In this document: piece by piece, positions 54,470 to 62,847 of the stretch
Position numbering within the stretch: position 1 is the first letter of the stretch
How the letters are laid out: every line of letters starts with the position of its first letter
Source: Marinilabiliaceae bacterium
GTDB lineage: Bacteria > Bacteroidota > Bacteroidia > Bacteroidales > Marinilabiliaceae
Reading direction: 5' to 3'
DNA length: 64,000 nt
Assembly (NCBI GenBank): GCA_016933045.1
Contig: JAFGBR010000074.1
Span: 1 to 64,000, forward strand
Notes under the pieces: model-generated
Told to the model about the DNA's origin: nothing
Databases searched by the model: none
What the model saw: only the letters and a program-made list of their open reading frames with translations
Position numbers and translations under genes: made by a program

Positions 54470-54976
54470 TCATTCAATTAAAATTCCAAGTCCTGTAAGT
54501 TTAGGACTTAAATGCAATCCACGCGAAGTGATATTTTGAGGAGCAATTTCAAATTTCATTTTACCATCAACAATAACAAAATTTATTCCCGATCCTGTTC
54601 TGCAACCACCACCCTGATCAGATATAATTAAAGTAGGTGATTTTTTATAATAATCTATTACACTTGCTAAACTACTACTTTTCGAATTTGATACATAAAC
54701 AATATGAGATTTAGGAACGTCTGAAATATTTGACAACAGTTTAACCTCAATAGTTTGTGAACCAACACGTTTTGTTTCGGACAACTTTTTTAATTCATTA
54801 GTAATTTCATCTTGCCCAACAACCGATATTATAAAGTTACCACTCTTATAATCAGTCGGCCATTCAATATTTTTGGTAAAATTATAAATAAATAAAGCCT
54901 TAAAAAGTACTTGCTGAGCATTAACGATAGGTATAGAAAACAACACAATCAATACCACAATTATTTTTTTCTTCAT
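54470..54976 (-). CDS. YfiR family (DUF4154) protein, module A
   Basis: 168-aa periplasmic protein of the YfiR/DUF4154 family. It has a signal peptide (ending VNAQ), then the family pattern LFIYNFTKNIEWP, ISVVGQDE, HIVYVSNSKS, ISDQGGGCRTGSGINFVI and GKMKFEIAP. In Pseudomonas YfiR restrains the diguanylate cyclase YfiN. No such enzyme is visible here, and the pairing with a TBDR points to another use. Start and stop match its paralogue at 57694-58200. It is preceded by leader copy B. Confidence 0.88.
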   Translation of the reverse strand: MKKKIIVVLIVLFSIPIVNAQQVLFKALFIYNFTKNIEWPTDYKSGNFIISVVGQDEITNELKKLSETKRVGSQTIEVKLLSNISDVPKSHIVYVSNSKSSSLASVIDYYKKSPTLIISDQGGGCRTGSGINFVIVDGKMKFEIAPQNITSRGLHLSPKLTGLGILIE

Positions 54977-54977
54977 A

Positions 54978-55060
54978 AGTAAATAATTTATAAAGTAAGG
55001 TCGGATAAATTTCGCATGATAAATTTATTTCCGTGTTTTTGTTTAGCGAATCATGCTCGT
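54978..55060 (-). repeat. Duplicated 83-nt leader element, copy B (before yfiR-A)
   Basis: Same length and mostly the same bases as 54239-54321. Here the outer pair is GCATGAT/ATCATGC (55050-55056 with 55014-55020) and the inner pair CGGA/TCCG (55030-55033 with 55002-55005). The outer stem differs from copy A by a compensated base pair. Confidence 0.75.
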
Positions 55061-55186
55061 ATAAAATTATCTAATAAAATTCTAGGTTATGTTATCAATT
55101 GTTAATAAAAGATATAAAAAACATAATTAAAAAACTATTGGAAATAAAAAAATAACTAAAAAAACTAACATAGCTGTCAGAAATAA

Positions 55187-55217
55187 AAAACCCCTCAACA
55201 AATTGTCAAGGGGTTTT
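55187..55217 (-). terminator. Terminator of module B
   Basis: Arms AAAACCCCT (55187-55195) and AGGGGTTTT (55209-55217), with a U-tract on the minus strand. It separates TBDR-B from the transcript that carries yfiR-A. Confidence 0.82.
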
Positions 55218-55241
55218 AATATCTAAATAAATTATATGCAA

Positions 55242-57620
55242 TTAAAACTTATAGTTTAATCCTGCTAAATATAACCCTCCAATATTATCCATATAAGAAA
55301 ACTCTTGGGTTTCTGTATTAATAATGTTCCTGCCGTTTACAAACAGTGATAAATTATCAGTTGCTTTATAGGTAATTTTAGCATTTAATAAAAATTTACC
55401 ATCCATTTTATTTTCACCATACTGAGTGTTAAAAACATAGTTACTGTAATAATAACCCTGTGTCATAACTTCTAACTTACTCATTGGACGATAAATCAAT
55501 GCTAAACTTCCCCAAAATGATGGAAGTGATTCGTTTTTAACATCGTCCTTTTCCATCGTTATTGGCAATTGAACATCGGAACTGTATGTTGGTTTTGGGA
55601 AAACTCCAGTCGTTACAAGGTTATACATATCTGTTTGAAGTGTTGTATAATACTGTGCAATCTGGTTTTGAGCTACAGCATCACGACTTACACCCATTGA
55701 TCTATCTAATACTGTTTGTTGATATGTTGCATGAGCTTTCAATAATAGTTTACTCCCCAAAACAACATCGGCTGCCAAACTAGCTCCAATTTGCTGACTC
55801 TCCACATCCTGTCCCTGATATGAAGTGTACAATGTGGTACTAATTGGAGGATTCACCAACCCCAAAGCAGGATTTCCAACAAAAGTTGTTGTGACCATAC
55901 TATCGGGCATTAATGCACTAAAACCATTAGCCTTATTATAAAAAGCTTCAAAATCGATGTATACAGCCTTAGTTGGACGAGCTCTAAAACCAAATTCAAA
56001 CATATCCATTGTCATCATATCTGGATTTTTATTTCCTGCAAAATGAACAAATTCAGGACTACCTAAACCATCTCTATTCCATGTGTAATTACTAAATGCA
56101 TTAATCATAAATGTACTCTGATTGGCTCTTGAATAGACTGCCCTGAACAAAAAGTTATCATTTAACTTATATGAACCTACAAACTGCCATGAAGGTATCC
56201 ATTTATCAGGTACGTTATATTTTTCTGCACGTAATGCTGCTACCAAACGGATCTTTTCAAAGAGAGTATAATCAAAACGAACACTTCCAGCATAATTTCT
56301 CAGTGCAACCCTATCGTTAAAATACCCCGATCCAATACTATCGATATAATCCCTGTCATCATAATATACCGACTGATAACTAATGCCGGGGCGAATTTGC
56401 AAAGCTCCCATACGAATAAGGTAATCGGCCGATAGATTATATTGCTCAGTTGCCTGAGTCCATCCTTTATGTCCTCTGTTAAAATCCTGCACAACATCGC
56501 TTAAGGCGGCTTTAATATTTATACCATAAACATTTGCATCAAAGTTAGTATACCCTCCTTTTGATTGACGTATATTATATGGGGTAGGGTTATCACCAAC
56601 TGTCGAAGTATTAGCTTCAGATCCAAGATACCCTCCTGCAAGTCTGAATTTTAAATTACCATTCGGATTATATGTTATATAACCATTTGCTCCAATTTTT
56701 TGTTTTGCTCTACGAGAATCACCATTAACAAATAGATCATCGGGCACATCATTACTCCACAAATAGTCGGAATTATATTTTTCATATGTTTCCAAATCAA
56801 GAAATCCACCATCAAAATTATTATCATCATCAGCAAAAGCATAAATCTTATCTGTATTTCTTTCCCTGTATTCAAAATATGTAGAAACACCAAAATACAG
56901 CTTATCTGAAATCTTATCGCTCATACTCATATCACCAATAAATGTATTTTGAGTTCCTCCCTGGAAATTAACAGACGATGTTTTTTCTGTTGGGTTTTTT
57001 GTAATCAGGTTAATAACACCATCAACAGCATTTGGTCCATAAAGTGCACTTGAAGGGCCTCGAACTACTTCAATACGATCGATTTCGCCCAGACTAACAG
57101 GTAATGTTTCCCATAGAATACCCCCCATACCATAATTAAACACCGGGCGTCCATCAACCATTACAAGTGTTGTAGTATTTTCGGAGTATAACAACATGTT
57201 ACCCATTGGCATATTTTGGTTACCACGAATTTGAACATCGTAGTTTCCATTGGTTTTTTCGCGTACAATAATACCAGGTACCAATCGCAATGCCTCTTCA
57301 ATTGAAGTTGCCCCTGATGCTAATATTTCTTCGTGATTAAGAACTGTTGTAGATAATGGAGAGTCAAATAAACTTTCTTCATTTTTCGATGCCGAAGTTA
57401 CCCCTTTATTAAGTAATGCATATAATTCTTCAATAGACGATACCCCAGCAATTTCAATTAGTTTCATCAAATCTTCAATAGGTAAATCGGTCATCTCTTC
57501 CATCGACAATTGCAATACCTCTTCGCGTGTCATAGTTGAAAAATCACGAGTTTTCTTTTCCTGGGCATAAGAAGCAAAAGTCATAAATAATGACAAAAAA
57601 ATAAAAATAATGTATCTCAT
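55242..57620 (-). CDS. TonB-dependent receptor, module B
   Basis: About 792-aa paralogue of TBDR-A with the same layout: signal peptide (ending SYAQ), acidic S-L-E-E-L helical extension, VTSASKNEESLFDSPL, plug (IRGN; VRGPSSALYGPNAVDG) and barrel ending GGLYLAGLNYKF. I start at the ATG at 57620, where the signal peptide begins; the in-frame extension to 57707 overlaps the end of yfiR-B and looks spurious. It follows yfiR-B by 73 nt without the leader element found in module A. The ligand is unknown. Confidence 0.92.
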   Translation of the reverse strand: MRYIIFIFLSLFMTFASYAQEKKTRDFSTMTREEVLQLSMEEMTDLPIEDLMKLIEIAGVSSIEELYALLNKGVTSASKNEESLFDSPLSTTVLNHEEILASGATSIEEALRLVPGIIVREKTNGNYDVQIRGNQNMPMGNMLLYSENTTTLVMVDGRPVFNYGMGGILWETLPVSLGEIDRIEVVRGPSSALYGPNAVDGVINLITKNPTEKTSSVNFQGGTQNTFIGDMSMSDKISDKLYFGVSTYFEYRERNTDKIYAFADDDNNFDGGFLDLETYEKYNSDYLWSNDVPDDLFVNGDSRRAKQKIGANGYITYNPNGNLKFRLAGGYLGSEANTSTVGDNPTPYNIRQSKGGYTNFDANVYGINIKAALSDVVQDFNRGHKGWTQATEQYNLSADYLIRMGALQIRPGISYQSVYYDDRDYIDSIGSGYFNDRVALRNYAGSVRFDYTLFEKIRLVAALRAEKYNVPDKWIPSWQFVGSYKLNDNFLFRAVYSRANQSTFMINAFSNYTWNRDGLGSPEFVHFAGNKNPDMMTMDMFEFGFRARPTKAVYIDFEAFYNKANGFSALMPDSMVTTTFVGNPALGLVNPPISTTLYTSYQGQDVESQQIGASLAADVVLGSKLLLKAHATYQQTVLDRSMGVSRDAVAQNQIAQYYTTLQTDMYNLVTTGVFPKPTYSSDVQLPITMEKDDVKNESLPSFWGSLALIYRPMSKLEVMTQGYYYSNYVFNTQYGENKMDGKFLLNAKITYKATDNLSLFVNGRNIINTETQEFSYMDNIGGLYLAGLNYKF

Positions 57621-57693
57621 TGGGTTAGTTTTTTGGAAAAAGTAAAAAAATATTTTTAATGACAAATGGTTTATTCTAAACCAAATATTGTAT

Positions 57694-58200
57694 TTATTCA
57701 ACAACAATACCTAATCCGGTTAATTTAGGACTATATTGTAGCCCTATTGAAGTTAGTTTTTGAGGAGCGATTTCAAATTTCATTTTCCCATCGACCAACA
57801 CAAAATTAATTCCTGCGCCATTTTTACAACCACCATTTTGATCGGAAATAACCAATGTAGGTGAGTTTTTCAGGTTTTCCGAAACGCCAGATAATGTACT
57901 ACTCTTCGATGTTGACACATAAACAATATTGGATTTTCCAATTTCCGATGCACTATTAACCTGAACAACTTTAATGGTTTGTGGCCCTACTTTTTTTGAT
58001 TGAGCCAGTTTTTTTAATTCAGATACAATTCCATCCTGTCCAACAACAGTAATAACAAAATCACCATTTTTAAACTCCGATGGCCAATTAATGTTATTTG
58101 TGAAACTGTAAATGAATAATGATTTAAAAAGTTCCTGTTGAGCATGGATAAATGAACCCATAACAACCATAAATAAAAATAAAATAAACACTCTTTTCAT
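57694..58200 (-). CDS. YfiR family (DUF4154) protein, module B
   Basis: 168-aa paralogue of the protein at 54470-54976, of identical length. It has a signal peptide (ending IHAQ), then LFIYSFTNNINWP, ITVVGQDGI, NIVYVSTSKS, ISDQNGGCKNGAGINFVL and GKMKFEIAP. It is the first gene of the module B transcript. The 135 nt between it and the ribE terminator hold no leader repeat and no clear TAnnTTTG promoter that I can find. Confidence 0.88.
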   Translation of the reverse strand: MKRVFILFLFMVVMGSFIHAQQELFKSLFIYSFTNNINWPSEFKNGDFVITVVGQDGIVSELKKLAQSKKVGPQTIKVVQVNSASEIGKSNIVYVSTSKSSTLSGVSENLKNSPTLVISDQNGGCKNGAGINFVLVDGKMKFEIAPQKLTSIGLQYSPKLTGLGIVVE

Positions 58201-58333
58201 TTAAGTAAGATTAGAAAGGATTTTTAATTAAATACAGATATAATAAAACATAACGTATAATGGACATGAAAATAATAAAGATTTATTTGTTTTATTATAA
58301 TCAATCATGTTTTTTTATACTTTTTACATGAAT

Positions 58334-58361
58334 AAAAAAAAGCAGAGAATAATCTCTGCTT
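58334..58361 (-). terminator. Terminator of ribE
   Basis: Arms AAGCAGAGA (58340-58348) and TCTCTGCTT (58353-58361), loop ATAA. The A run at 58334-58341 is the U-tract on the minus strand. Confidence 0.82.
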
Positions 58362-58377
58362 AAAAATATAATTAATC

Positions 58378-58989
58378 TCAAAAATTATCCTTTACAGCCA
58401 ATATTCTACTAATATACTTTCCAAGAATATCAAATTCCAGATTAACAACAGAATCGATTTTTATTTGATGAAAATTAGTATATTCATAAGTATATGGAAT
58501 AATAGCAACCGAAAATTGATTCAATTTGCTATTAACAACAGTCAAACTAACCCCATTAACACAAACCGAACCTTTTTCAACAGTAAGGTATCCCTGTGAG
58601 GCCTTTTCTTTATCAATATCGTACTGGAAAGTAAAATACCATGACCCATCAGCTTCTTTAACATCAACACATTTTGCTGTTTGATCGACATGTCCTTGCA
58701 CAATATGACCATCAAGCCTTCCATTCATAATCATACTACGCTCCAAATTTACTTTATCTCCAACTTTTAAAAGCCCTAAGTTCGACTTGTCAAGGGTTTC
58801 TTTTATGGCTGTAACGGTATAGTATCTGTCTTCTTTTTTTACAACAGTAAGACAAACCCCATTATGCGCAATACTCTGATCTATTTTTAGTTCATCGGTA
58901 AAATTACATTCTAAAGTGATATGAAGATTTCCTTTATCATGTACAATATTACTTACCAAAGCAGCTTCTTCTACAATTCCTGAAAACAT
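58378..58989 (-). CDS. ribE: Riboflavin synthase alpha subunit
   Basis: Last step of riboflavin synthesis: dismutation of two lumazine molecules. It has two homologous lumazine-binding repeats (about 1-95 and 96-203), each with a C-V-N/H-G-V-(S/C)-LTVV-type motif: NGVCLTVV and NGVSLTVV. I start at the ATG at 58989 because the family begins MFSGIVEE. The in-frame extension to 59067 runs into the promoter region of the divergent gene. The FMN-riboswitch motif is not seen upstream. Confidence 0.95.
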   Translation of the reverse strand: MFSGIVEEAALVSNIVHDKGNLHITLECNFTDELKIDQSIAHNGVCLTVVKKEDRYYTVTAIKETLDKSNLGLLKVGDKVNLERSMIMNGRLDGHIVQGHVDQTAKCVDVKEADGSWYFTFQYDIDKEKASQGYLTVEKGSVCVNGVSLTVVNSKLNQFSVAIIPYTYEYTNFHQIKIDSVVNLEFDILGKYISRILAVKDNF

Positions 58990-59048
58990 AACATAAATAA
59001 TTAAATTCGAAAGTGCAATATAACGCATATTTAACAGTGCTACAATAA

Positions 59049-59078
59049 TTGATTGTGAATAAAACATTATTAATTTTA
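59049..59078 (+). promoter_or_regulatory. Candidate promoter of the epimerase gene
   Basis: TTG (59049-59051), 19 nt, then TAATTTTA (59071-59078), seven of eight matches to TAnnTTTG. It lies 26 nt before the ATG. Confidence 0.4.
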
Positions 59079-59104
59079 TCGTGTTTTATAAATGATAAAT
59101 AATA

Positions 59105-60145
59105 ATGAGAGGGAAAAAAGTATTAGTTACAGGCGGAACCGGGTTAGTTGGATCTCACTTAATATATCATCTTGCAAAAAAAGGATATTCAATTAAAGCA
59201 ATAAAACGAAAAGAGAGTAGTACTAATATTGTTAACCAAATAATATCGTTTTACGAAAAAGAAAGCAATATTAGCCCAATAACTAATAATATAGAATGGG
59301 TTGAAGGCGATATTACTGATTACTACAGCATTATTGATGCTTTAGAAAACGTTAATCATGTATACCATGCGGCTGCTTACGTATCATTTAACCCTCGAAA
59401 AAAATCACAAGTTTTTAAAATAAATACCGAAGGCACTACTAACATGGTAAATGCTTGTTTAGAAACAGGCATTGAAAAATTCTGTCATATAAGTTCCATT
59501 GGTGCACTGGGCACAACAACCGATAATAAACCAGTAACCGAAGAGTCGAACTGGCATGTTCACAAAAAAAGGTCAAATTACTCACAAAGTAAATTCGATG
59601 CCGAAATGGAGGTTTGGAGAGCTGCAAAAGAAGGTTTACCTGTTATAATAGTTAACCCTGGTGTCATTATTGGTCCCTGCCCTCTCAACCGAAGCACAGG
59701 ATCTCTATTTGCATTAGGGAAAAACGGGTACCGTTTATACCCTAGTGGCTCAAACACTTTTGTAGATGTAAGAGATGTAGCAGAAGCATCAATACTATTA
59801 ATGGAAAGCAACGTTTTTGAAGAACGATATATTGTTGCCGGAGAAACCATACGTTTTAAAGAGTTATTAAACATATTAGCTACTGCTATGAATGTTGCAA
59901 AACCAACACATAAAGCACCGAAATGGCTGGCCGAAGTTGCATGGAGGCTTGAAAGGCTAAGGTCATTAATAATCACCAATGAACCTCTATTAACCAATGA
60001 AAGTACACGGGCATCATACAGCAATTCTAATTACTCATCAAACAAACTGATAGAACAATTCAATTTTCAGTTCAGACCAATTGAACAAGCAATTAATGAA
60101 ACATGGAGATGGTATACTTATATCGAAAAACAAAAAAAAATGTAA
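59105..60145 (+). CDS. NAD-dependent epimerase/dehydratase family protein
   Basis: 346-aa extended short-chain dehydrogenase. It has the NAD(P) loop GGTGLVGSHL at the N-terminus, HAAAYVSFNPRK, the catalytic Tyr/Lys pair in YSQSK, and NPGVIIGPCP. The arrangement resembles dihydroflavonol reductase- or hopanoid HpnA-like members rather than sugar-nucleotide epimerases, but the substrate cannot be read from sequence. It is divergent from ribE, and about 80 nt separates it from the L,D-transpeptidase gene downstream. Confidence 0.82.
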   Translation: MRGKKVLVTGGTGLVGSHLIYHLAKKGYSIKAIKRKESSTNIVNQIISFYEKESNISPITNNIEWVEGDITDYYSIIDALENVNHVYHAAAYVSFNPRKKSQVFKINTEGTTNMVNACLETGIEKFCHISSIGALGTTTDNKPVTEESNWHVHKKRSNYSQSKFDAEMEVWRAAKEGLPVIIVNPGVIIGPCPLNRSTGSLFALGKNGYRLYPSGSNTFVDVRDVAEASILLMESNVFEERYIVAGETIRFKELLNILATAMNVAKPTHKAPKWLAEVAWRLERLRSLIITNEPLLTNESTRASYSNSNYSSNKLIEQFNFQFRPIEQAINETWRWYTYIEKQKKM

Positions 60146-60227
60146 AAACAGTCACCAATAGTAAAAACTTAATTTGAAACTATCTATATTTATAAAATAA
60201 CCAAAAAACATAGCTCATTACGCATCT

Positions 60228-61895
60228 ATGAGCTTTATTTCGATACATACCCGTTTTTTATCAGCAATAATTTTATTGTTGCTTTTTGCGTGTAATAAAC
60301 TCCCAAATAATACAGAGCAAAAGAAATATATCTCATTAACTGAAAAAAAAACTGATGAAGATATAAAACCTTACATTGAACTACTTTTACTATACAAAGA
60401 TTCGAGTTATACATATCTTCAAACCGAAATTAAACACATATACAAACAGCATAATTACAAATCGTTATGGTTTAATCACAAAACAACTTTAAATGAATCT
60501 GCACAGCGACTTATAGACACTATAAGCCAAAGCCATTATTATGGATTACACCCTGATTTTTACCCAACCCAAATAATAAAAAAAGAACTAATTAATTTAA
60601 ACAAACTGAAAAGTAAAAGTCAAATTTTGTACACAAAAGCAAAAATTGATTTAATGATCACACTCTCGCTAATCGAGTTTATGTCACACATTAGGTTTGG
60701 CATGATACGTAGTCAAATAATATGGTCCGAAGAAAATGAGAGTTATTTAAGAAACAAGATAATGTCAGCATGTTATAACATTATCGACAACAAAAACAAT
60801 GGCACAATAATTAATGACTTTCAACCCCAGTCAATCTATTATAAACTATTAAGTAATGCTTTAAAAAAGATAGCACTACCCGACAAATTGCCTCATGAAG
60901 ATATTATTTACAAAATGGATGATAAAACAAAACGTGATGTTTTAATCATTTTAAATTTAACAGGTTTTTTCAAGGGTTCTGCTGATGCAGATCTTCAGTC
61001 ATTCCCCTATATTATGCGATCGTATCAAAAATATTATAATATTTCCGATAGAAGTATTTTAGGGGCAGAAACACTTATTCATATTATGAACCAAATTATT
61101 AATCGTTTTAAAATATTAGCAGTAAACTTTGAACGACTAAGACAAAACCCTCCATTAACAAAATCGTATTTTTGGGTAAATATTCCCTCTTACCAGTTAA
61201 CAATTTTCGAAAATAAAAAGCCCGTTTCATCAACAAAAGTAATTGTTGGATCGCCAAAAACACCTACACCAATATTATCTGGTGCGTTAACCCATATTAT
61301 TACATATCCGAAATGGAACATACCTCCAAGTATTGTTTCGAAAGAGATTATACCTGCCATTAAAAGAGACTCATTATACTTACAAAAAAAAGGATATTAC
61401 ATAACAAACTGGGATGGTGATTCATTAGATCAATCTACAACCAACCTGGACTCATATACCGACTCATATTATCCATTTAATATTGCACAAAATCCCGGAT
61501 CAACTAACGCATTAGGCACTATAAAATTCATGTTTGAAAACAATCTTGATATTTATCTGCACGATACAAATGCCAGGTATCTGTTTGCAAAAAAAGAGAG
61601 AGCCTTATCTCATGGATGTATAAGGGTCGAAAATCCTCTTAACCTTGCCAAATATTTATTAACAGACGAATCGCTGTTAATAATGGAAAAACAAATGAAT
61701 CAGAAACTAACAGGACATATATTGACCAATAAAAACAAATCTGTTTATATTCGTTATATTACATGCGAAGCTGATGAACAAGGGGGCATTTACTATTACA
61801 AAGATATTTACAATATAGACCAGTTTGACTGGGACAATATGATAAAGAGTTTATTTGTCAGTTCAATGCCAATTGAAGAGATGACTGATTTTTAG
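60228..61895 (+). CDS. L,D-transpeptidase lipoprotein (YcbB-like)
   Basis: 555-aa lipoprotein (lipobox LFAC, Cys22) that would form 3-3 crosslinks in peptidoglycan. It has an N-terminal scaffold domain (about 55-230), a peptidoglycan-binding-like segment (about 235-290) and a YkuD catalytic domain (about 315-485). The latter carries His445 (IYLHDT) and the active-site SHGCIRVENP with Cys464. The layout matches YcbB/LdtD-type enzymes. Its 3' end overlaps a second, unrelated-looking L,D-transpeptidase gene on the other strand by 38 nt. Confidence 0.9.
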   Translation: MSFISIHTRFLSAIILLLLFACNKLPNNTEQKKYISLTEKKTDEDIKPYIELLLLYKDSSYTYLQTEIKHIYKQHNYKSLWFNHKTTLNESAQRLIDTISQSHYYGLHPDFYPTQIIKKELINLNKLKSKSQILYTKAKIDLMITLSLIEFMSHIRFGMIRSQIIWSEENESYLRNKIMSACYNIIDNKNNGTIINDFQPQSIYYKLLSNALKKIALPDKLPHEDIIYKMDDKTKRDVLIILNLTGFFKGSADADLQSFPYIMRSYQKYYNISDRSILGAETLIHIMNQIINRFKILAVNFERLRQNPPLTKSYFWVNIPSYQLTIFENKKPVSSTKVIVGSPKTPTPILSGALTHIITYPKWNIPPSIVSKEIIPAIKRDSLYLQKKGYYITNWDGDSLDQSTTNLDSYTDSYYPFNIAQNPGSTNALGTIKFMFENNLDIYLHDTNARYLFAKKERALSHGCIRVENPLNLAKYLLTDESLLIMEKQMNQKLTGHILTNKNKSVYIRYITCEADEQGGIYYYKDIYNIDQFDWDNMIKSLFVSSMPIEEMTDF

Positions 61896-62589
61896 ATGGG
61901 TGATACAAATACATACATGACCCATTCTTTATAATATTTATTACTTTTTCAGCATATTCAGCAGGTAATGCCGGACATCCAAAGCTTCGACCTAAACGCC
62001 CATAATTCTTAACATAGTTGTCACTCACATAATCGGCTCCATGAACAACAATTGCACGTGTACGGGCATTATCATTAATCCCCTTTTCAACTCCATTCAA
62101 CAACATTGAATAACCATGCTTACCATAATATGGGCTATCGGTAATAAAAAGACCCAAACTGCTTTTTAGAGAATTTTCGATATTTGAAAATGAATTAGCA
62201 TACAAATCTCCCGAATTACGACCATGAGCAACTAACGATTTTAACAATACATGATTGTTCTTAATATCAACCACAAAAAAACGTTCAGTATTAGAAGGTT
62301 TCGAGAAATCAACAATAGTTAAAATAGAATCATTCTTAAGACACTGACGTTGTTTTAATACTTCGTAATTAAAATATGCAATAAAAAAAGCATCAATTGA
62401 AAGATCCATTTCATTCAACGACAAGTATTTTTTAAACGCATCGTAATTAGTATGACTACCTGCTCCTACTGTCGAAATTAACGACATATTAGGATGCATA
62501 GAAAATGGAATCATTAACAATAAGCCTAATAAGAATTGTCCTAATCTCACAAACTTTTCTTTTCCTAATTTTTTTCCCACTGTTCTCAT
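61858..62589 (-). CDS. L,D-transpeptidase catalytic-domain family protein (YkuD_2)
   Basis: 243-aa exported protein with one N-terminal hydrophobic segment (about 14-32) and a compact catalytic domain of the YkuD_2 type. His183 lies in AIVVHGADYV and the nucleophile Cys205 in GRSFGCPALP. The family is predicted to act on peptidoglycan, but its true activity is less clear than for classic L,D-transpeptidases. It overlaps the convergent lipoprotein gene by 38 nt, unusual in this well-spaced window. Confidence 0.82.
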   Translation of the reverse strand: MRTVGKKLGKEKFVRLGQFLLGLLLMIPFSMHPNMSLISTVGAGSHTNYDAFKKYLSLNEMDLSIDAFFIAYFNYEVLKQRQCLKNDSILTIVDFSKPSNTERFFVVDIKNNHVLLKSLVAHGRNSGDLYANSFSNIENSLKSSLGLFITDSPYYGKHGYSMLLNGVEKGINDNARTRAIVVHGADYVSDNYVKNYGRLGRSFGCPALPAEYAEKVINIIKNGSCMYLYHPSKNQSSLQLALN

Positions 62590-62762
62590 GACCTTTTTTC
62601 TAACTTAATTTCTTCTCCTTATTACGACCCACAATTAAAAAAGTTATATTCGTCAAAAAAAATTAATGTTTCGTCAAAACAAAAACTTAATCACACCAAG
62701 ATAATTAACTATAAATACAAACCATTTAAATCCGCTAATTATACTTTTTTACAATTACAATT

Positions 62763-62793
62763 TTTACATTCAATAAAGAATACCTAAATTTTG
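62763..62793 (+). promoter_or_regulatory. Candidate promoter of the terminal gene
   Basis: TTTA (62763-62766), exactly 19 nt, then AAATTTTG (62786-62793). The -33 box matches three of four and the -7 box seven of eight. Confidence 0.4.
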
Positions 62794-62847
62794 AATTCGA
62801 AAATAATCATAATCGCATAATAACCATTCATCAAAAAAAATAAAATA

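Noticed and set aside
59578-60024. 148-codon open frame on the minus strand inside the epimerase gene
   Set aside because: Shadow of the real gene, which has intact NAD-loop and Tyr/Lys motifs; no start signal or family resemblance.
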